A stretch of DNA of 64,000 bases from Brevundimonas sp. (GCF_013912065.1 NZ_JACESA010000005.1:124001-188000), one strand, 5' to 3'. Numbered from the stretch's first letter, positions 8,373-17,854 are shown. The notes: a model not told the origin generated them from the sequence alone. Translations and numbers: made by a program.

Positions 8373-11174
8373 GTGAGGCGTGTGGCGGACGCTTTACAAA
8401 TGCTTGCGATGGCCAACCTGGTCGTCGCGGTCTGCGCGTCCGTGGCGCTGGCCGATGCGCCCGTCGCCTCGGCCTTCAATATTCCGACCCAGCCGCTTCG
8501 CGGCGCCCTGGCCGAGTTCGCACGCCAGTCGGGGGTGCAGGTCATGGTGTCGGAAGCAGATGTCGCCGGCCGCCGGTCCCCAGGCGTCCGCGGTCGCATG
8601 ACGCCGGAAACAGCCCTCGAACGCCTTCTTTCGGGATCTGGTCTTGCCGCGCGCCGTGTCAATGACCGTGCCATGGTGGTCGCTCGAGCCTCGCCTCCGC
8701 CCGTGCGAAGCGCGCCTCCTCCGTCCCCACCGGCGGCGCTCATGCCGACAGCTCGGATCGACGAGGTGGTCGTGACGGGCTATCGTGACCAGCAAACGGA
8801 CGCTGTCGAGGCCAAGCGCCGGGCGATCCAACTGATCGAAGCGCGCACCAGCGACAGCATTGGCCAGCAGCCGGACTACAATGTCGCCGACAGCCTGCGC
8901 CGTCTGCCCGGGGTGCAGACCGTCTTCGACGAGGATGAAGGCCGCTACGTCTCCATTCGCGGCCTAAATCCCAACTATACGATCGGCTCGCTCGATGGAG
9001 CGGGCATGGCGACGGCGGAAAGGAACAACCGCCAACTCAATATGGAGGCCCTCCCCTCCTCCGCGGCGACCGCGCTCGAGGTGATCAAGACCCGAACGCC
9101 CGATATCGACGGCAACGCCATAGGCGGGGCCATTAATCTGCGTATTCGTTCGCCGCTTCGAGAACCGGGATTGACGGCGGTCGGCAGTTTTGTCGGCGGT
9201 CTTTCGGATTCAACCAATGGTCCGGGTCGCGGATATGGCCGTCCTTTCGACGACGGCGAAAATTTTCGTTTCGACGGTTTCGTCTCAACGACCTTTGGGA
9301 CCGAAGACCAGGTGGGCCTGCTGCTCAGCGCCAACTATAGCCGTCGCAGCCGGGACCAGGAGCGGTTCAGCGCAGGCGGCCACGCGGTGACGTCGTCGGA
9401 CTTCACGCCGGCTCCTCGGGGCGCCTTCATAAACTCACGGGTCTACCCAAACACCATCAACCGATATGGCGCGCTGGCGAAGATCGAAGCGCGCCTGACC
9501 GACGACGTGAAGTTGGGGTTCTTGGCGTCGCGTTTCCAACAAGACGACAACGAACTTCGACTGGGCCACAACCTCGTCAACGGCTCGCCTGGCCTGGTCC
9601 AATTCAATAGTTTTCAGATCGAAAAACCGATCACGACCCTGCAGACCAGCCTGGACTGGCGGCCGGACGGCGGTGGCCAACTTTCACTGCGGGCTTCACG
9701 GTCCCGCGCGCGCTTCTACGAGCCTTCGCCGGAACTCACCTTCTCCTCCTCCGCCACGGCCCGTTTTGATATCGCGCTTCGAAACGGCGTCACAGTGACG
9801 TCAGGCGCGGACGCCAGCCTGTTCGACCCTGCCCAATACGCTTTCAGCCGATATTCACCCTATGTTGATGACTCGCGCGAAAGCGTCGACGAGTTTCAGG
9901 CGGACTATGCCGTCAACCGAGGCGCCGGCGCCAGCGGCTGGGGCCTGCAGATCGGCGCCAAGCACCGCGATATGACACGCGAGTTCGATCGCTCGCAGAC
10001 TGTCTACGTCCGTTACGCGCCGGGTCGTCTCGGTCTCACGGACTACCTCACCCCTGACCAATACAAGCCGCTGTATGCGGACTTCGAACTGCCGGTCATC
10101 GATTATGACGCATTCCTACGCTTCTTCGAGACTCACGCCGACAGCTTCGTGGTGGACGAGGCGGCAAGCGCCGCCAGCGTCGCCAGCACGGACTATAGGG
10201 TCAGCGAACGCGTCACCGCCACCTACGCCCTGGCCGAACACCGCGGCGAACGCCATGCTCTGATCCTGGGAGGGCGCTGGGAGATGACGTCGACGGGCGT
10301 GATCTCCGTGCGCTACGACGCCGGATCCACGACCGTGACCCCGGTCAGCTATGCCGCCAGCTTCACGGATTTTCTTCCGTCCGCTTCGCTTCTCTATGAT
10401 TTCAGTCCGGACCTTCGCCTCCGCCTGAGCTTCTCCGAAGGCCTTGGAAGGCCCAGCCCCGGCGACCTCGGGGCGACGGAACGGATAGCCGACAATGGCG
10501 GCCTGGTGGGCGGGAACCCCGCCCTTCGCCCCCGGCGGGGCCGTAGCTACGACCTGTCGATCGAGCGCTATTTCGACAATCGCCGCAGCCTTGTGGCCGT
10601 CAACCTGTTCCACAAGACTGTGCGCGGGGAAATCTATCGCTACGCCAGCCAGGAAGTCATCGATGGGACCCCCATCACCGTGCAGCGTCCGCGAAACTCC
10701 GGCAACGCCAGCATCGACGGTGCTGAGTTCAGCATCTCCCGAAGAAGCCTCCCCCATCTTCCTGACATGGGACTGGCGGCGAACCTGACCTGGATGCGTG
10801 GACACGCCCTGGCGATCGGCGCAGATGGCGCGCCTCGTCGCCTCGACTACCTGCCGCAGCAGTCCGACTGGCTGTTCAATCTCATGCTGTTCTACGAGAA
10901 AGGCCCCGTGGGGGCCTACCTCAGTCACGCCTATGTCGGGGACGCGCGTACGGTTGTCGGCGCGACGCCCGATCTCGACGAGGTCCTGCTGGCCAGCAAC
11001 CAAGTCGATCTGCAGTTCCGGTATCGTCTGCGCCCCAACCTGCGTTTGATGGGCGAAATCCGCAACCTGACCGGCCAGGACAAACGAACCATGACCGGCC
11101 CCGACGCCGTCATTCTCCGCGATCTCAACATGTACGGCCGTCAGCTCTGGTTCGGCATGAGCATAAAGCGGTGA
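8373..11174 (+). CDS. TonB-dependent receptor with STN signalling domain (FecA-like)
   Basis: A 933-residue receptor with a GTG start. An export signal to about residue 28 is followed by an STN (secretin/TonB N-terminal) domain (about 33-105: FNIPTQPLRGALAEFARQSG), a Pro-rich linker, a TonB box (DEVVVTGY), plug and barrel. The STN domain is what talks to FecR, so this is the signalling receptor of the operon, whereas its paralogue at 2594-5173 has none. The barrel ends in GMSIKR rather than an aromatic residue, which is unusual for an outer-membrane protein. It probably binds the same ligand class as its paralogue and triggers sigma-dependent expression of the locus. Confidence 0.93.
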   Translation: MRRVADALQMLAMANLVVAVCASVALADAPVASAFNIPTQPLRGALAEFARQSGVQVMVSEADVAGRRSPGVRGRMTPETALERLLSGSGLAARRVNDRAMVVARASPPPVRSAPPPSPPAALMPTARIDEVVVTGYRDQQTDAVEAKRRAIQLIEARTSDSIGQQPDYNVADSLRRLPGVQTVFDEDEGRYVSIRGLNPNYTIGSLDGAGMATAERNNRQLNMEALPSSAATALEVIKTRTPDIDGNAIGGAINLRIRSPLREPGLTAVGSFVGGLSDSTNGPGRGYGRPFDDGENFRFDGFVSTTFGTEDQVGLLLSANYSRRSRDQERFSAGGHAVTSSDFTPAPRGAFINSRVYPNTINRYGALAKIEARLTDDVKLGFLASRFQQDDNELRLGHNLVNGSPGLVQFNSFQIEKPITTLQTSLDWRPDGGGQLSLRASRSRARFYEPSPELTFSSSATARFDIALRNGVTVTSGADASLFDPAQYAFSRYSPYVDDSRESVDEFQADYAVNRGAGASGWGLQIGAKHRDMTREFDRSQTVYVRYAPGRLGLTDYLTPDQYKPLYADFELPVIDYDAFLRFFETHADSFVVDEAASAASVASTDYRVSERVTATYALAEHRGERHALILGGRWEMTSTGVISVRYDAGSTTVTPVSYAASFTDFLPSASLLYDFSPDLRLRLSFSEGLGRPSPGDLGATERIADNGGLVGGNPALRPRRGRSYDLSIERYFDNRRSLVAVNLFHKTVRGEIYRYASQEVIDGTPITVQRPRNSGNASIDGAEFSISRRSLPHLPDMGLAANLTWMRGHALAIGADGAPRRLDYLPQQSDWLFNLMLFYEKGPVGAYLSHAYVGDARTVVGATPDLDEVLLASNQVDLQFRYRLRPNLRLMGEIRNLTGQDKRTMTGPDAVILRDLNMYGRQLWFGMSIKR

Positions 11175-11299
11175 AGCCGGATCCAGCCTCGGCGCCGCAC
11201 TATCGTGTGCGCCGGATTCGGATGGGGTCTCCCATCATGACCCGTGCACGACGCAGCCGGCGGCCGACGGGCTCGGCCCCCGGAGCCCAACGGAACTCT

Positions 11300-12799
11300 T
11301 CATGAACTGCTGCACACTCGCGCAACATAGTCAGCGTGCGACGGCATGATACCCACGCATTGACCGATCACCTTCTCCACGTCGTGGAGGAAACGATGAA
11401 TCTCTTCCTCTGGCGTCACATCGACCAGAGGATCGTAGCCTGTCGGGATGATCCCTTGCCCCAGCAGGACCTGGATCCAGCTCTCCTCGGCGAACAACTC
11501 GTCGTCCTCGCGGAAGATGCGACCGTTGGCGCGGAACAGGTCCACCTTGCGTTCCAGCGTGTCAGGCACATCCATGTCGCGGCAATACCGCCAGAACGGC
11601 GTGTCATCCCGTTCCGTCGCCTTGTAGTGCAGGATGATGAAGTCGCGGATGCGCTCGTATTCGAAATCGGTCTGGCGATTGAACTCGGCGATGGTCGCGG
11701 GATCGAAGCCGGCGTCCGGCATCATCCGCACCAGCCGGATCAAGACCGACTGGATCAGGTGAAGGCTGGTGGATTCCAGGGGCTCCAGAAAGCCGGAAGC
11801 GAGACCCGCCGCAACGCAGTTTCGGTTCCAGATCTTGCGCCGCTTGCCGGTGACGAAACGGATGCGGTTGGGCTCGGCCAGTTGTTCGCCGTCCAGGTTC
11901 GAAACCAGGATCTGTTCCGCCTCCTCGTCGTCCATGTAGCGGCTGGAATAGACGTGGCCGTTGCCCGTCCGGTGCTGCAGGGGAATACGCCACTGCCAAC
12001 CGGCCGGGCGGGCGGTCGCGCGGGTATAGGGAGTGAACGGCTCCGTCCTCGCGCAAGGGACGGCCATGGCTCGATCACACGGAAGCCAGTGGGTCCAGTC
12101 CTCATAGCCGGTGTGCATCGCCTGTTCGATGATTAGGCCGCGAAAGCCCGAACAGTCGACGAACAGGTCGGCGGAAACCACCTCTCCATCCTCCAGGGTG
12201 ACCGATTCGACGAAGCCGTCGTCGGGCCTCAACTGGACCGAGGCGACCTTGCCTTCGCGCCGCCGCACGCCGGCCGCCTCCGACATGGTCCGCAGGTATT
12301 TGGCGTAGAGGCCGGCATCGAAATGGAAGGCATGGGCGATGTGGCCCAGGGGCGAGGTCGGTCTCTTCGGATCCGCGCGCATGAAGCGGTTTTCGAGGGC
12401 GGCCGCCGTATTAATCGAATAGGCAGCGAGATCCGACGCCTTGCCGGCCTGACGCATCTTCAACCAGTATTGGTGACAGCGCAGCCATTCCAAGTCGCGG
12501 CCGATGACGCCGAAGCCATGGATATAGCTCGATCCGACCCTGTCCCAATCCACGAACTGGATACCCAGTTTGAAGCTGGCTTGGGTGCGCCGCATGAAGT
12601 CGTTTTCATCCAGGCCGATGAGATCGTTGAACGTCTTGATCGCCGGGATCGTCGCCTCGCCCACCCCGATCGTGCCGATTGCCTCGGACTCGATCAGGGT
12701 GATTTCATAGAGGCCCTTGAACAGTTTGGAGAAGAGGGCCGCCGCCATCCAGCCGGCGGAGCCCCCGCCGACGATCAGGATTTTCTTGAGCTGACGCAA
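11300..12799 (-). CDS. Flavin-dependent tryptophan-halogenase-family protein
   Basis: A 499-residue FAD-dependent halogenase homologue. The Rossmann motif GGGSAG is at residues 11-16. The catalytic-lysine segment ASFKLGI places Lys77 where PrnA/RebH have Lys79. The family hallmark WQWRIP is at 268-273, and FLEPLESTS near 338-345 supplies the Glu-Ser pair that assists the active site, so it should be active. The start is a TTG at 12799 with GGGAGG eight bases upstream; the frame runs on to 13402 inside the GH3 gene but has no better start. It lies 20 nt after GH3 in the TBDR-GH3 operon. Halogenases linked to TBDRs are known from Xanthomonas and Brevundimonas (BrvH, which brominates free indole in vitro); the natural substrate is unknown. 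Confidence 0.9.
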   Translation of the reverse strand: MRQLKKILIVGGGSAGWMAAALFSKLFKGLYEITLIESEAIGTIGVGEATIPAIKTFNDLIGLDENDFMRRTQASFKLGIQFVDWDRVGSSYIHGFGVIGRDLEWLRCHQYWLKMRQAGKASDLAAYSINTAAALENRFMRADPKRPTSPLGHIAHAFHFDAGLYAKYLRTMSEAAGVRRREGKVASVQLRPDDGFVESVTLEDGEVVSADLFVDCSGFRGLIIEQAMHTGYEDWTHWLPCDRAMAVPCARTEPFTPYTRATARPAGWQWRIPLQHRTGNGHVYSSRYMDDEEAEQILVSNLDGEQLAEPNRIRFVTGKRRKIWNRNCVAAGLASGFLEPLESTSLHLIQSVLIRLVRMMPDAGFDPATIAEFNRQTDFEYERIRDFIILHYKATERDDTPFWRYCRDMDVPDTLERKVDLFRANGRIFREDDELFAEESWIQVLLGQGIIPTGYDPLVDVTPEEEIHRFLHDVEKVIGQCVGIMPSHADYVARVCSSS

Positions 12800-12819
12800 C
12801 GCCGTCGCCTCCCAGATTG

Positions 12820-14775
12820 TCAGTCGACAGGGTCGCAGGCGCCTGGCGTCGTCGGCAAGGGGAGATTGCCGGTGGTCGACGGTCGCGCATAGCTCAGACC
12901 GAAGCCCCGTGCGAACTGCACCACATCGCCGGCGTGTTCCCCGGTGCTGCAGGCCGATCCGGGCCAGGCGAAGGACAGCCGGCCGGTGAAGTCGTAACGG
13001 CCGCCCAGCAGCACGTCCGCCAGGCCCTCGCCCTCTGTGCCCGGCAGGAAGGCGGCGACGAAGGCGTCGGACAGGTTGATCAGGTCGTTGGCATAGGCCG
13101 GACGCCCGGAATAGAGCACCGACACGACCGGCACGCCCTTGCCCGAGACCGCATGCAGCAGGGCTAGGTCGTTGGGGCGACGGTGGCTGTACTGGATCGG
13201 GGCGGGGAAGCGGACGTCGCCGTGGTATTCGGCGTAGGGCGTCTCGCCCAGCACCACGACCACCTTGGCGAACTGGGTCACATCCACGCCTACGGCGTCG
13301 CGGGAATAGACGACATTGTCCGCGCCCAACTGCGTCTTCAGCGCCTCCAGCAGGGTGCTGCCAGTCGCGAAGTCGCCATTGACGTTCTCGGTCCCCTGCC
13401 ACGTCAGCGACCAGCCGCCGGTCTGGTTGGACAGGCTGTCGGCGCTGTCGCCTACGACCAGCACCTTCTGACCCCGCGCGAGCGGCAGGGCGCCGTCGTC
13501 ATTCTTCAACAGGACGACAGACTTGCGGACGGCCTCACGCGCCAGATCGGTGGCCACCACGGCGTCCGCCCGGCCATTGTAGCGGCTCTCCGACGGCGCG
13601 CGGTCGAACAGGCCCGACCGCATCTTTACACGCAGGATGCGGGTCACGGCGTCGTCGATGCGCGACATGGGAATCCGCCCGGCTTCCACATCGGCGATGG
13701 TGTTCTGAATGAAGGCCTTCCAGTCTTCGGGGACCATGATCATGTCGATCCCGGCGTTGACGGCCTGCGGGCATTGGGCCTTGGTGCAGCCCGACACCTG
13801 TTCGATGGCGTTCCAGTCGGACACCACCAGGCCGTCGAAGCCCAGACGCGCCTTCAGCACGTCCGTCAGTAACTCGCGGCTGCCGTGAATCTTGCCGTAG
13901 TCATGGCCGGCGGCGACGTCGTTCCAACTGCTGTAGGAGGCCATGACCGTCTGCACACCGGCCTCGATGGCGGTGTAGTAGCCCGCGCCGTGACGGGTGA
14001 TCATCTGGGCGCGGGTCGAGCGCGTCTCGCCCTGGTCCTGGCCATTGAAGGTGCCGCCGTCGCCCATGAAATGCTTGGCCGTGGCGACCACGTCGCCGTC
14101 GCCGGTCAGATCGCCCTGAAGACCCCGCACCAGGGCCTCGCTGTATTCGGCGACCAGTCGGGAATCGCTGGAATAGCTTTCATAGGTCCGACCCCAGCGA
14201 CGGTTCTCGCCGACCGCCAGCGTGGGCGCGAAGACCCAGGTGATGCCGGTGGCGCGCACCTGACGGGCCGTCGCCCGACCGATCCGCTCGATCAGTTCGG
14301 GATCGTGCGCCGCCCCCAGTCCGATATTGTGAGGAAACAGGGTCGCGCCCGACACATTATTGTGGCCGTGGACGGCGTCGGTCCCCCAGATCAACGGGAT
14401 CTGCACCGCCATGTCGGTGCGCATCGCAGCGTCGTGATAGCGGTCCGACAGCGCCGCCCATTCGGCCACGTTGGCGTGCTTGTTCATGTCCGGCCAGGCG
14501 CCGCCGCCGTTCAGGACCGAGCCGATATAATACTGGGCCACCTCGTCCGCCGTGATGTAGCGCACATCCGGCTGGGTCATCTGCCCGATCTTCTGGGCCA
14601 ACGTCATGCCGGCCACGATCCGAGCAATGCGGGCCTCCATGGCGGCGTCCGGTGCATACGGCTGCTGCAGGGTCGGCCAGTTCGACCCGTCCAGAGCCGC
14701 CGCCGGGGTCATCGGCGCCACGGCGCATCCGGCCAGCAGCAGCAGCGGGAGAAGCTTCGTCTTGCGGAAGGTCAT
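12820..14775 (-). CDS. Glycoside hydrolase family 3 beta-glucosidase, lipoprotein
   Basis: A 651-residue GH3 enzyme of the ExoI/beta-glucosidase type, which removes terminal beta-glucosyl residues. A lipobox (LLLAGC, Cys17) predicts a membrane-anchored periplasmic lipoprotein. The (beta/alpha)8 domain has WGTDAVHGHNN, KHFMGDGGT and the nucleophile Asp in GLVVSDWNA. The second domain has the acid/base Glu in GETPYAEYHGD. It is shorter than the 800-residue ExoP-like relatives, which carry an extra C-terminal domain, but both catalytic domains are present. A strong terminator separates it from the receptor upstream, and the halogenase follows 20 nt later. It is probably under the LacI regulator of the locus and completes degradation of the imported oligosaccharide. 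Confidence 0.93.
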   Translation of the reverse strand: MTFRKTKLLPLLLLAGCAVAPMTPAAALDGSNWPTLQQPYAPDAAMEARIARIVAGMTLAQKIGQMTQPDVRYITADEVAQYYIGSVLNGGGAWPDMNKHANVAEWAALSDRYHDAAMRTDMAVQIPLIWGTDAVHGHNNVSGATLFPHNIGLGAAHDPELIERIGRATARQVRATGITWVFAPTLAVGENRRWGRTYESYSSDSRLVAEYSEALVRGLQGDLTGDGDVVATAKHFMGDGGTFNGQDQGETRSTRAQMITRHGAGYYTAIEAGVQTVMASYSSWNDVAAGHDYGKIHGSRELLTDVLKARLGFDGLVVSDWNAIEQVSGCTKAQCPQAVNAGIDMIMVPEDWKAFIQNTIADVEAGRIPMSRIDDAVTRILRVKMRSGLFDRAPSESRYNGRADAVVATDLAREAVRKSVVLLKNDDGALPLARGQKVLVVGDSADSLSNQTGGWSLTWQGTENVNGDFATGSTLLEALKTQLGADNVVYSRDAVGVDVTQFAKVVVVLGETPYAEYHGDVRFPAPIQYSHRRPNDLALLHAVSGKGVPVVSVLYSGRPAYANDLINLSDAFVAAFLPGTEGEGLADVLLGGRYDFTGRLSFAWPGSACSTGEHAGDVVQFARGFGLSYARPSTTGNLPLPTTPGACDPVD

Positions 14776-14804
14776 GCGCCGTCTCTCGGTTACGCGTATC
14801 GATC

Positions 14805-14839
14805 AAAAAATAGGGCGAGACGGCGTGGCCGCCTCGCCC
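14805..14839 (-). terminator. Intrinsic terminator between TBDR and GH3 genes
   Basis: A stem (GGGCGAG plus CGGC, one mismatch, GTG loop) at 14813-14839 is followed on the minus strand at once by TATTTTTT. This is a textbook intrinsic terminator layout. It should lower transcription of GH3 and the halogenase relative to the receptor. Confidence 0.75.
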
Positions 14840-14867
14840 CAGAGGCTAAGGGCTAGGAGAGGACGCC

Positions 14868-17768
14868 CTAGAAGCGATAGTTGACGCCGAACAGGAACTG
14901 TCGGCCGTATTCCTCATAGGTTTCCGGCAGGGAGCCGCCGTCCGCAGTGGTCGTGCCGCCACTGTCGAGGCCAAGGCGCGTCCGATAGGGCGAGTTGGTC
15001 AGATTGTTCACCTGGAACAACACCCCAAGCCCTTCCAGAGGCCCTTGCTCGAAGGTGTAGCCGATCTGGGCGTCGATCTGCTCGTCATCGAGGATTTCAG
15101 TGTAACCGCGCGTCGCGAACAGTTGCACCACTTCGCCCTTGAAGGCTTCGCGGAACCGCTTGCTGATCCGCGCCTGGAAACCGCCGCGCTCGTAGTAGCC
15201 GGTGATGTTGTAGACGGTTCCCGAGAGACCGGCGATGCGGACCTCCTGGCCATCCGGCGCCGGATTCAGGTCCGACTCGGTGAAGGAGATGCTGCCCAGC
15301 ATGCCCAATCCGTCCAGCGGAGCCCAGACCGTGCCGAAGTTCAGCGCGCCGCTGACCTCCAGCCCCTGCACCGTGCCGCCGTCGCCATTGGCCGGCAAGC
15401 TGATCTGGCCGATCGGGCTAATGGTCACGTCTGACGGGATCGACGAGGCCGTCGAAGGCAAAGGAATACCGCTGAAATCGAAGGTTCCGTTCTGGACGTA
15501 GATGTAGGTTTCCAGATCCTTGTAGAAGCCCGCGATCGACAGGTACGTGGTGGAGTCGACGTACCACTCATAGGCCAGGTCGAAGGCGTTGGCCCGCCAC
15601 GGCTCCAGCTCTGGATTGCCGCCCGAGGCCGACCATGGATTGACGGTCGATCCCGGAGGACAGGGCTGGCCCGAACAGACCAGGGAGTTGAAGCCCGGCG
15701 TGACGTTCGCCCTCATCTCGTCCATGCGCGGCCGCGCCATGGTGCGCGAGGCGGCGAAGCGAAGCCGGTGACCGCCGCCCAGATCATAGATCAGATTGAG
15801 GCTGGGCAGGATGTCGAGATAATCCGCTCCTTTGGTGACCGAGATCGGATCGATGGGTGCACCCGGTTCGGTCCCGTTGATGACGACGCCGGTCGATTGC
15901 TGATCCTGGACGACGGCCTGCATGCCGACGTTGCCGCGCCAGTTTCCGCCCTCGAAGTCGAGCTTGACGAAGGCCGTGGTGACCTGTTCCTCGATGTCCC
16001 AGTTCTTGTCGAAATAGTTGGCGTCCAGGATCGGCGCACGATCGTAATAAACGTCCAGCGCGCGGCTCATGTCGACAGCCAGCACGTCGCCGAAGCCCGC
16101 CCAGGCCAACGACACCGGCGTCTCCAGATACTGCGGGTCGACATAGACCTGCTGGCGGCCGTTCTTCAGGAACAGGTCGTAGTCATCGACGCGCTTGGAC
16201 TTCTCGCGCTTGGCGTGGTTCACGCCGGCGGTGAAAGTATTGAAGAAGCCGTCCATGTCGCGCTGGATCTTCAGATCCGCCGAGGTGATGCTCTCCTCCA
16301 CGTCTGGGAAACGGATGGCGCCGTCGTGGCCCCAGCCGCCCCAGGGCGCGCGGTCGCCCAGCGAGACCTGCGAGGCGTCGGCATAGTCGAGGCCTTCCGA
16401 ATAGGTCGGATAGCCGTCGTCGTTGACCGTGAAACCGATGACGTCAGTGGTGCGGCCGATGTTCGGCGTCCCCGGCGTCACGCCCCCCACGCCCAGCCCA
16501 TAGCCTGCGTAGGTTTCCAGAATGGTCTCGCGACGCCGGTTGTTCGAATAGGACAGGTCCGCGACGATCCGCGTCCGGTCGTTGATCTCATATTCGGTAT
16601 TCAGCCCAATCGAAAAGATCTCATCTTCACGAGTATTGTAGTCGTTACGCAGGATAGGCACCGCGTTGTTGATCGTGCCGCTGCGGCCGAACAGCGAACC
16701 GCCTCGTTCTTCGGTGACCACATCAGTGAAATAGGCGTCGTCGGCATAGGGATTGGAGAACCACTGCGCGCCGCGCGTAGTCTCTTCCTGTTCGAACTTG
16801 GAATAGTAAACGTCCAGGGTCGAATGAAGTTGATCGGTTGGACGCCATTCCAGGATGCCGATGACGGCGTCGCGCTGGTTCAGGCGCGATGTCGCGAACA
16901 CCTCCTGGCCGTTGAGGAGCAGCGCGGTGTCGGCGCTATCGGGTTGAACAGAGTCAATAGTGCAGGTCGCGCCGGGTGCGCTCGGTTCGCACGCGCCGCC
17001 GAAAGCCTCGTAGCCATAGGCCTTGTAGTGCTTGTTCTGCGAGGGCGAATCCAGGTGGGCATAGCCCAACGCCACGCCCAATGTCCCGTCGGCCAACTGG
17101 TCGATATAGCTGATCGAGAAGCGGCCGCCGTAGTTGCGGACATCGTCGTTCAGCGCATCGTCTTCGATCATCTCGCCGCGCATGTTCACCGCCACAGCGC
17201 GGGTGCCGAACGCCAGCGGGCGGACGGTGCGCAGGTCGGCGGTGCCTGACAGACCCATGCCGGATACTTCAGCGTCCGGCGTCTTGTAGATCACCACGCC
17301 GGACAGAAGTTCAGACGGATACTGATCGAATTCGACTGCACGGTTATCGCCCGAGCTGGCCTGCTGCCGGCCGTTCAACAGCGTGGTGGTGAAGTCCGGG
17401 GCCAGACCGCGGATCGAGATCACCTGGGCCCGGCCGTTGACCCGCTGGGCGGCGAGACCGGGCAGACGTGCGATCGACTCGGCGATGGACACGTCGGGAA
17501 GCTTGCCGATGTCCTCGGCCGAGACCGCCTCGACGATCGAGGTCTCCCGGCGTTTCGTGGCGATCGAATCGGCAAGACCGCGTCGCAGGCCAGTCACGAC
17601 GATTTCGTCGACCTCGGTCCCTTGACCCTCGTCCGTCACGGACGTGGTCGCGCTCTGTGCGACGGCCGCGCCCGGTATGGCCATGGCCAACACCAGGGCT
17701 GACGCCGTCAGGCGAAGACGGCTGCTGATTGGACGAATGGAATTGGACCCAGCAGATATGCTGCGCAT
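14868..17768 (-). CDS. TonB-dependent receptor, carbohydrate type
   Basis: A 966-residue outer-membrane receptor. The ATG at 17768 is preceded by GGGGAG at good spacing; a GTG five codons upstream is less likely. A signal peptide ends near residue 38, followed by a TonB box (DEIVVTGLRRG), plug (DIGKLPDVSIAESIARLPG, then QVISIRGLAPDF) and barrel ending in FGVNYRF. The KLPDVSIAE plug signature is typical of large Caulobacterales/Xanthomonas receptors in glycan-utilisation loci. There is no STN domain, so control is by the LacI operator at 17839-17854. It would bring a beta-linked oligosaccharide into the periplasm for the GH3 and GH30 enzymes. Confidence 0.94.
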   Translation of the reverse strand: MRSISAGSNSIRPISSRLRLTASALVLAMAIPGAAVAQSATTSVTDEGQGTEVDEIVVTGLRRGLADSIATKRRETSIVEAVSAEDIGKLPDVSIAESIARLPGLAAQRVNGRAQVISIRGLAPDFTTTLLNGRQQASSGDNRAVEFDQYPSELLSGVVIYKTPDAEVSGMGLSGTADLRTVRPLAFGTRAVAVNMRGEMIEDDALNDDVRNYGGRFSISYIDQLADGTLGVALGYAHLDSPSQNKHYKAYGYEAFGGACEPSAPGATCTIDSVQPDSADTALLLNGQEVFATSRLNQRDAVIGILEWRPTDQLHSTLDVYYSKFEQEETTRGAQWFSNPYADDAYFTDVVTEERGGSLFGRSGTINNAVPILRNDYNTREDEIFSIGLNTEYEINDRTRIVADLSYSNNRRRETILETYAGYGLGVGGVTPGTPNIGRTTDVIGFTVNDDGYPTYSEGLDYADASQVSLGDRAPWGGWGHDGAIRFPDVEESITSADLKIQRDMDGFFNTFTAGVNHAKREKSKRVDDYDLFLKNGRQQVYVDPQYLETPVSLAWAGFGDVLAVDMSRALDVYYDRAPILDANYFDKNWDIEEQVTTAFVKLDFEGGNWRGNVGMQAVVQDQQSTGVVINGTEPGAPIDPISVTKGADYLDILPSLNLIYDLGGGHRLRFAASRTMARPRMDEMRANVTPGFNSLVCSGQPCPPGSTVNPWSASGGNPELEPWRANAFDLAYEWYVDSTTYLSIAGFYKDLETYIYVQNGTFDFSGIPLPSTASSIPSDVTISPIGQISLPANGDGGTVQGLEVSGALNFGTVWAPLDGLGMLGSISFTESDLNPAPDGQEVRIAGLSGTVYNITGYYERGGFQARISKRFREAFKGEVVQLFATRGYTEILDDEQIDAQIGYTFEQGPLEGLGVLFQVNNLTNSPYRTRLGLDSGGTTTADGGSLPETYEEYGRQFLFGVNYRF

Positions 17769-17838
17769 GTGATCTCCCCTCACGTTTCCCTCGGCGTGGA
17801 TCCAATAGACCGCACGTCATTATTTTGCGCGCGACACA

Positions 17839-17854
17839 TTGGAAGCGCTTCCAA
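17839..17854. promoter_or_regulatory. LacI-type operator upstream of TBDR
   Basis: The perfect 16-bp palindrome TTGGAAGCGCTTCCAA, with the central GCGC typical of LacI-family sites, lies 70 bp upstream of the receptor start. A copy differing only at its last base lies before the GH30 gene. The likely binder is the LacI protein at 19381-20439. The sequence resembles the TGGGAGCGCTCCCA sites of the cellulose regulators CelR/CebR. Confidence 0.85.

Noticed and set aside
12800-13402. N-terminal extension of the halogenase frame to 13402
   Set aside because: It overlaps the GH3 coding sequence and reads as Arg/Gly-rich nonsense; the TTG at 12799 with GGGAGG starts exactly at the Rossmann strand.
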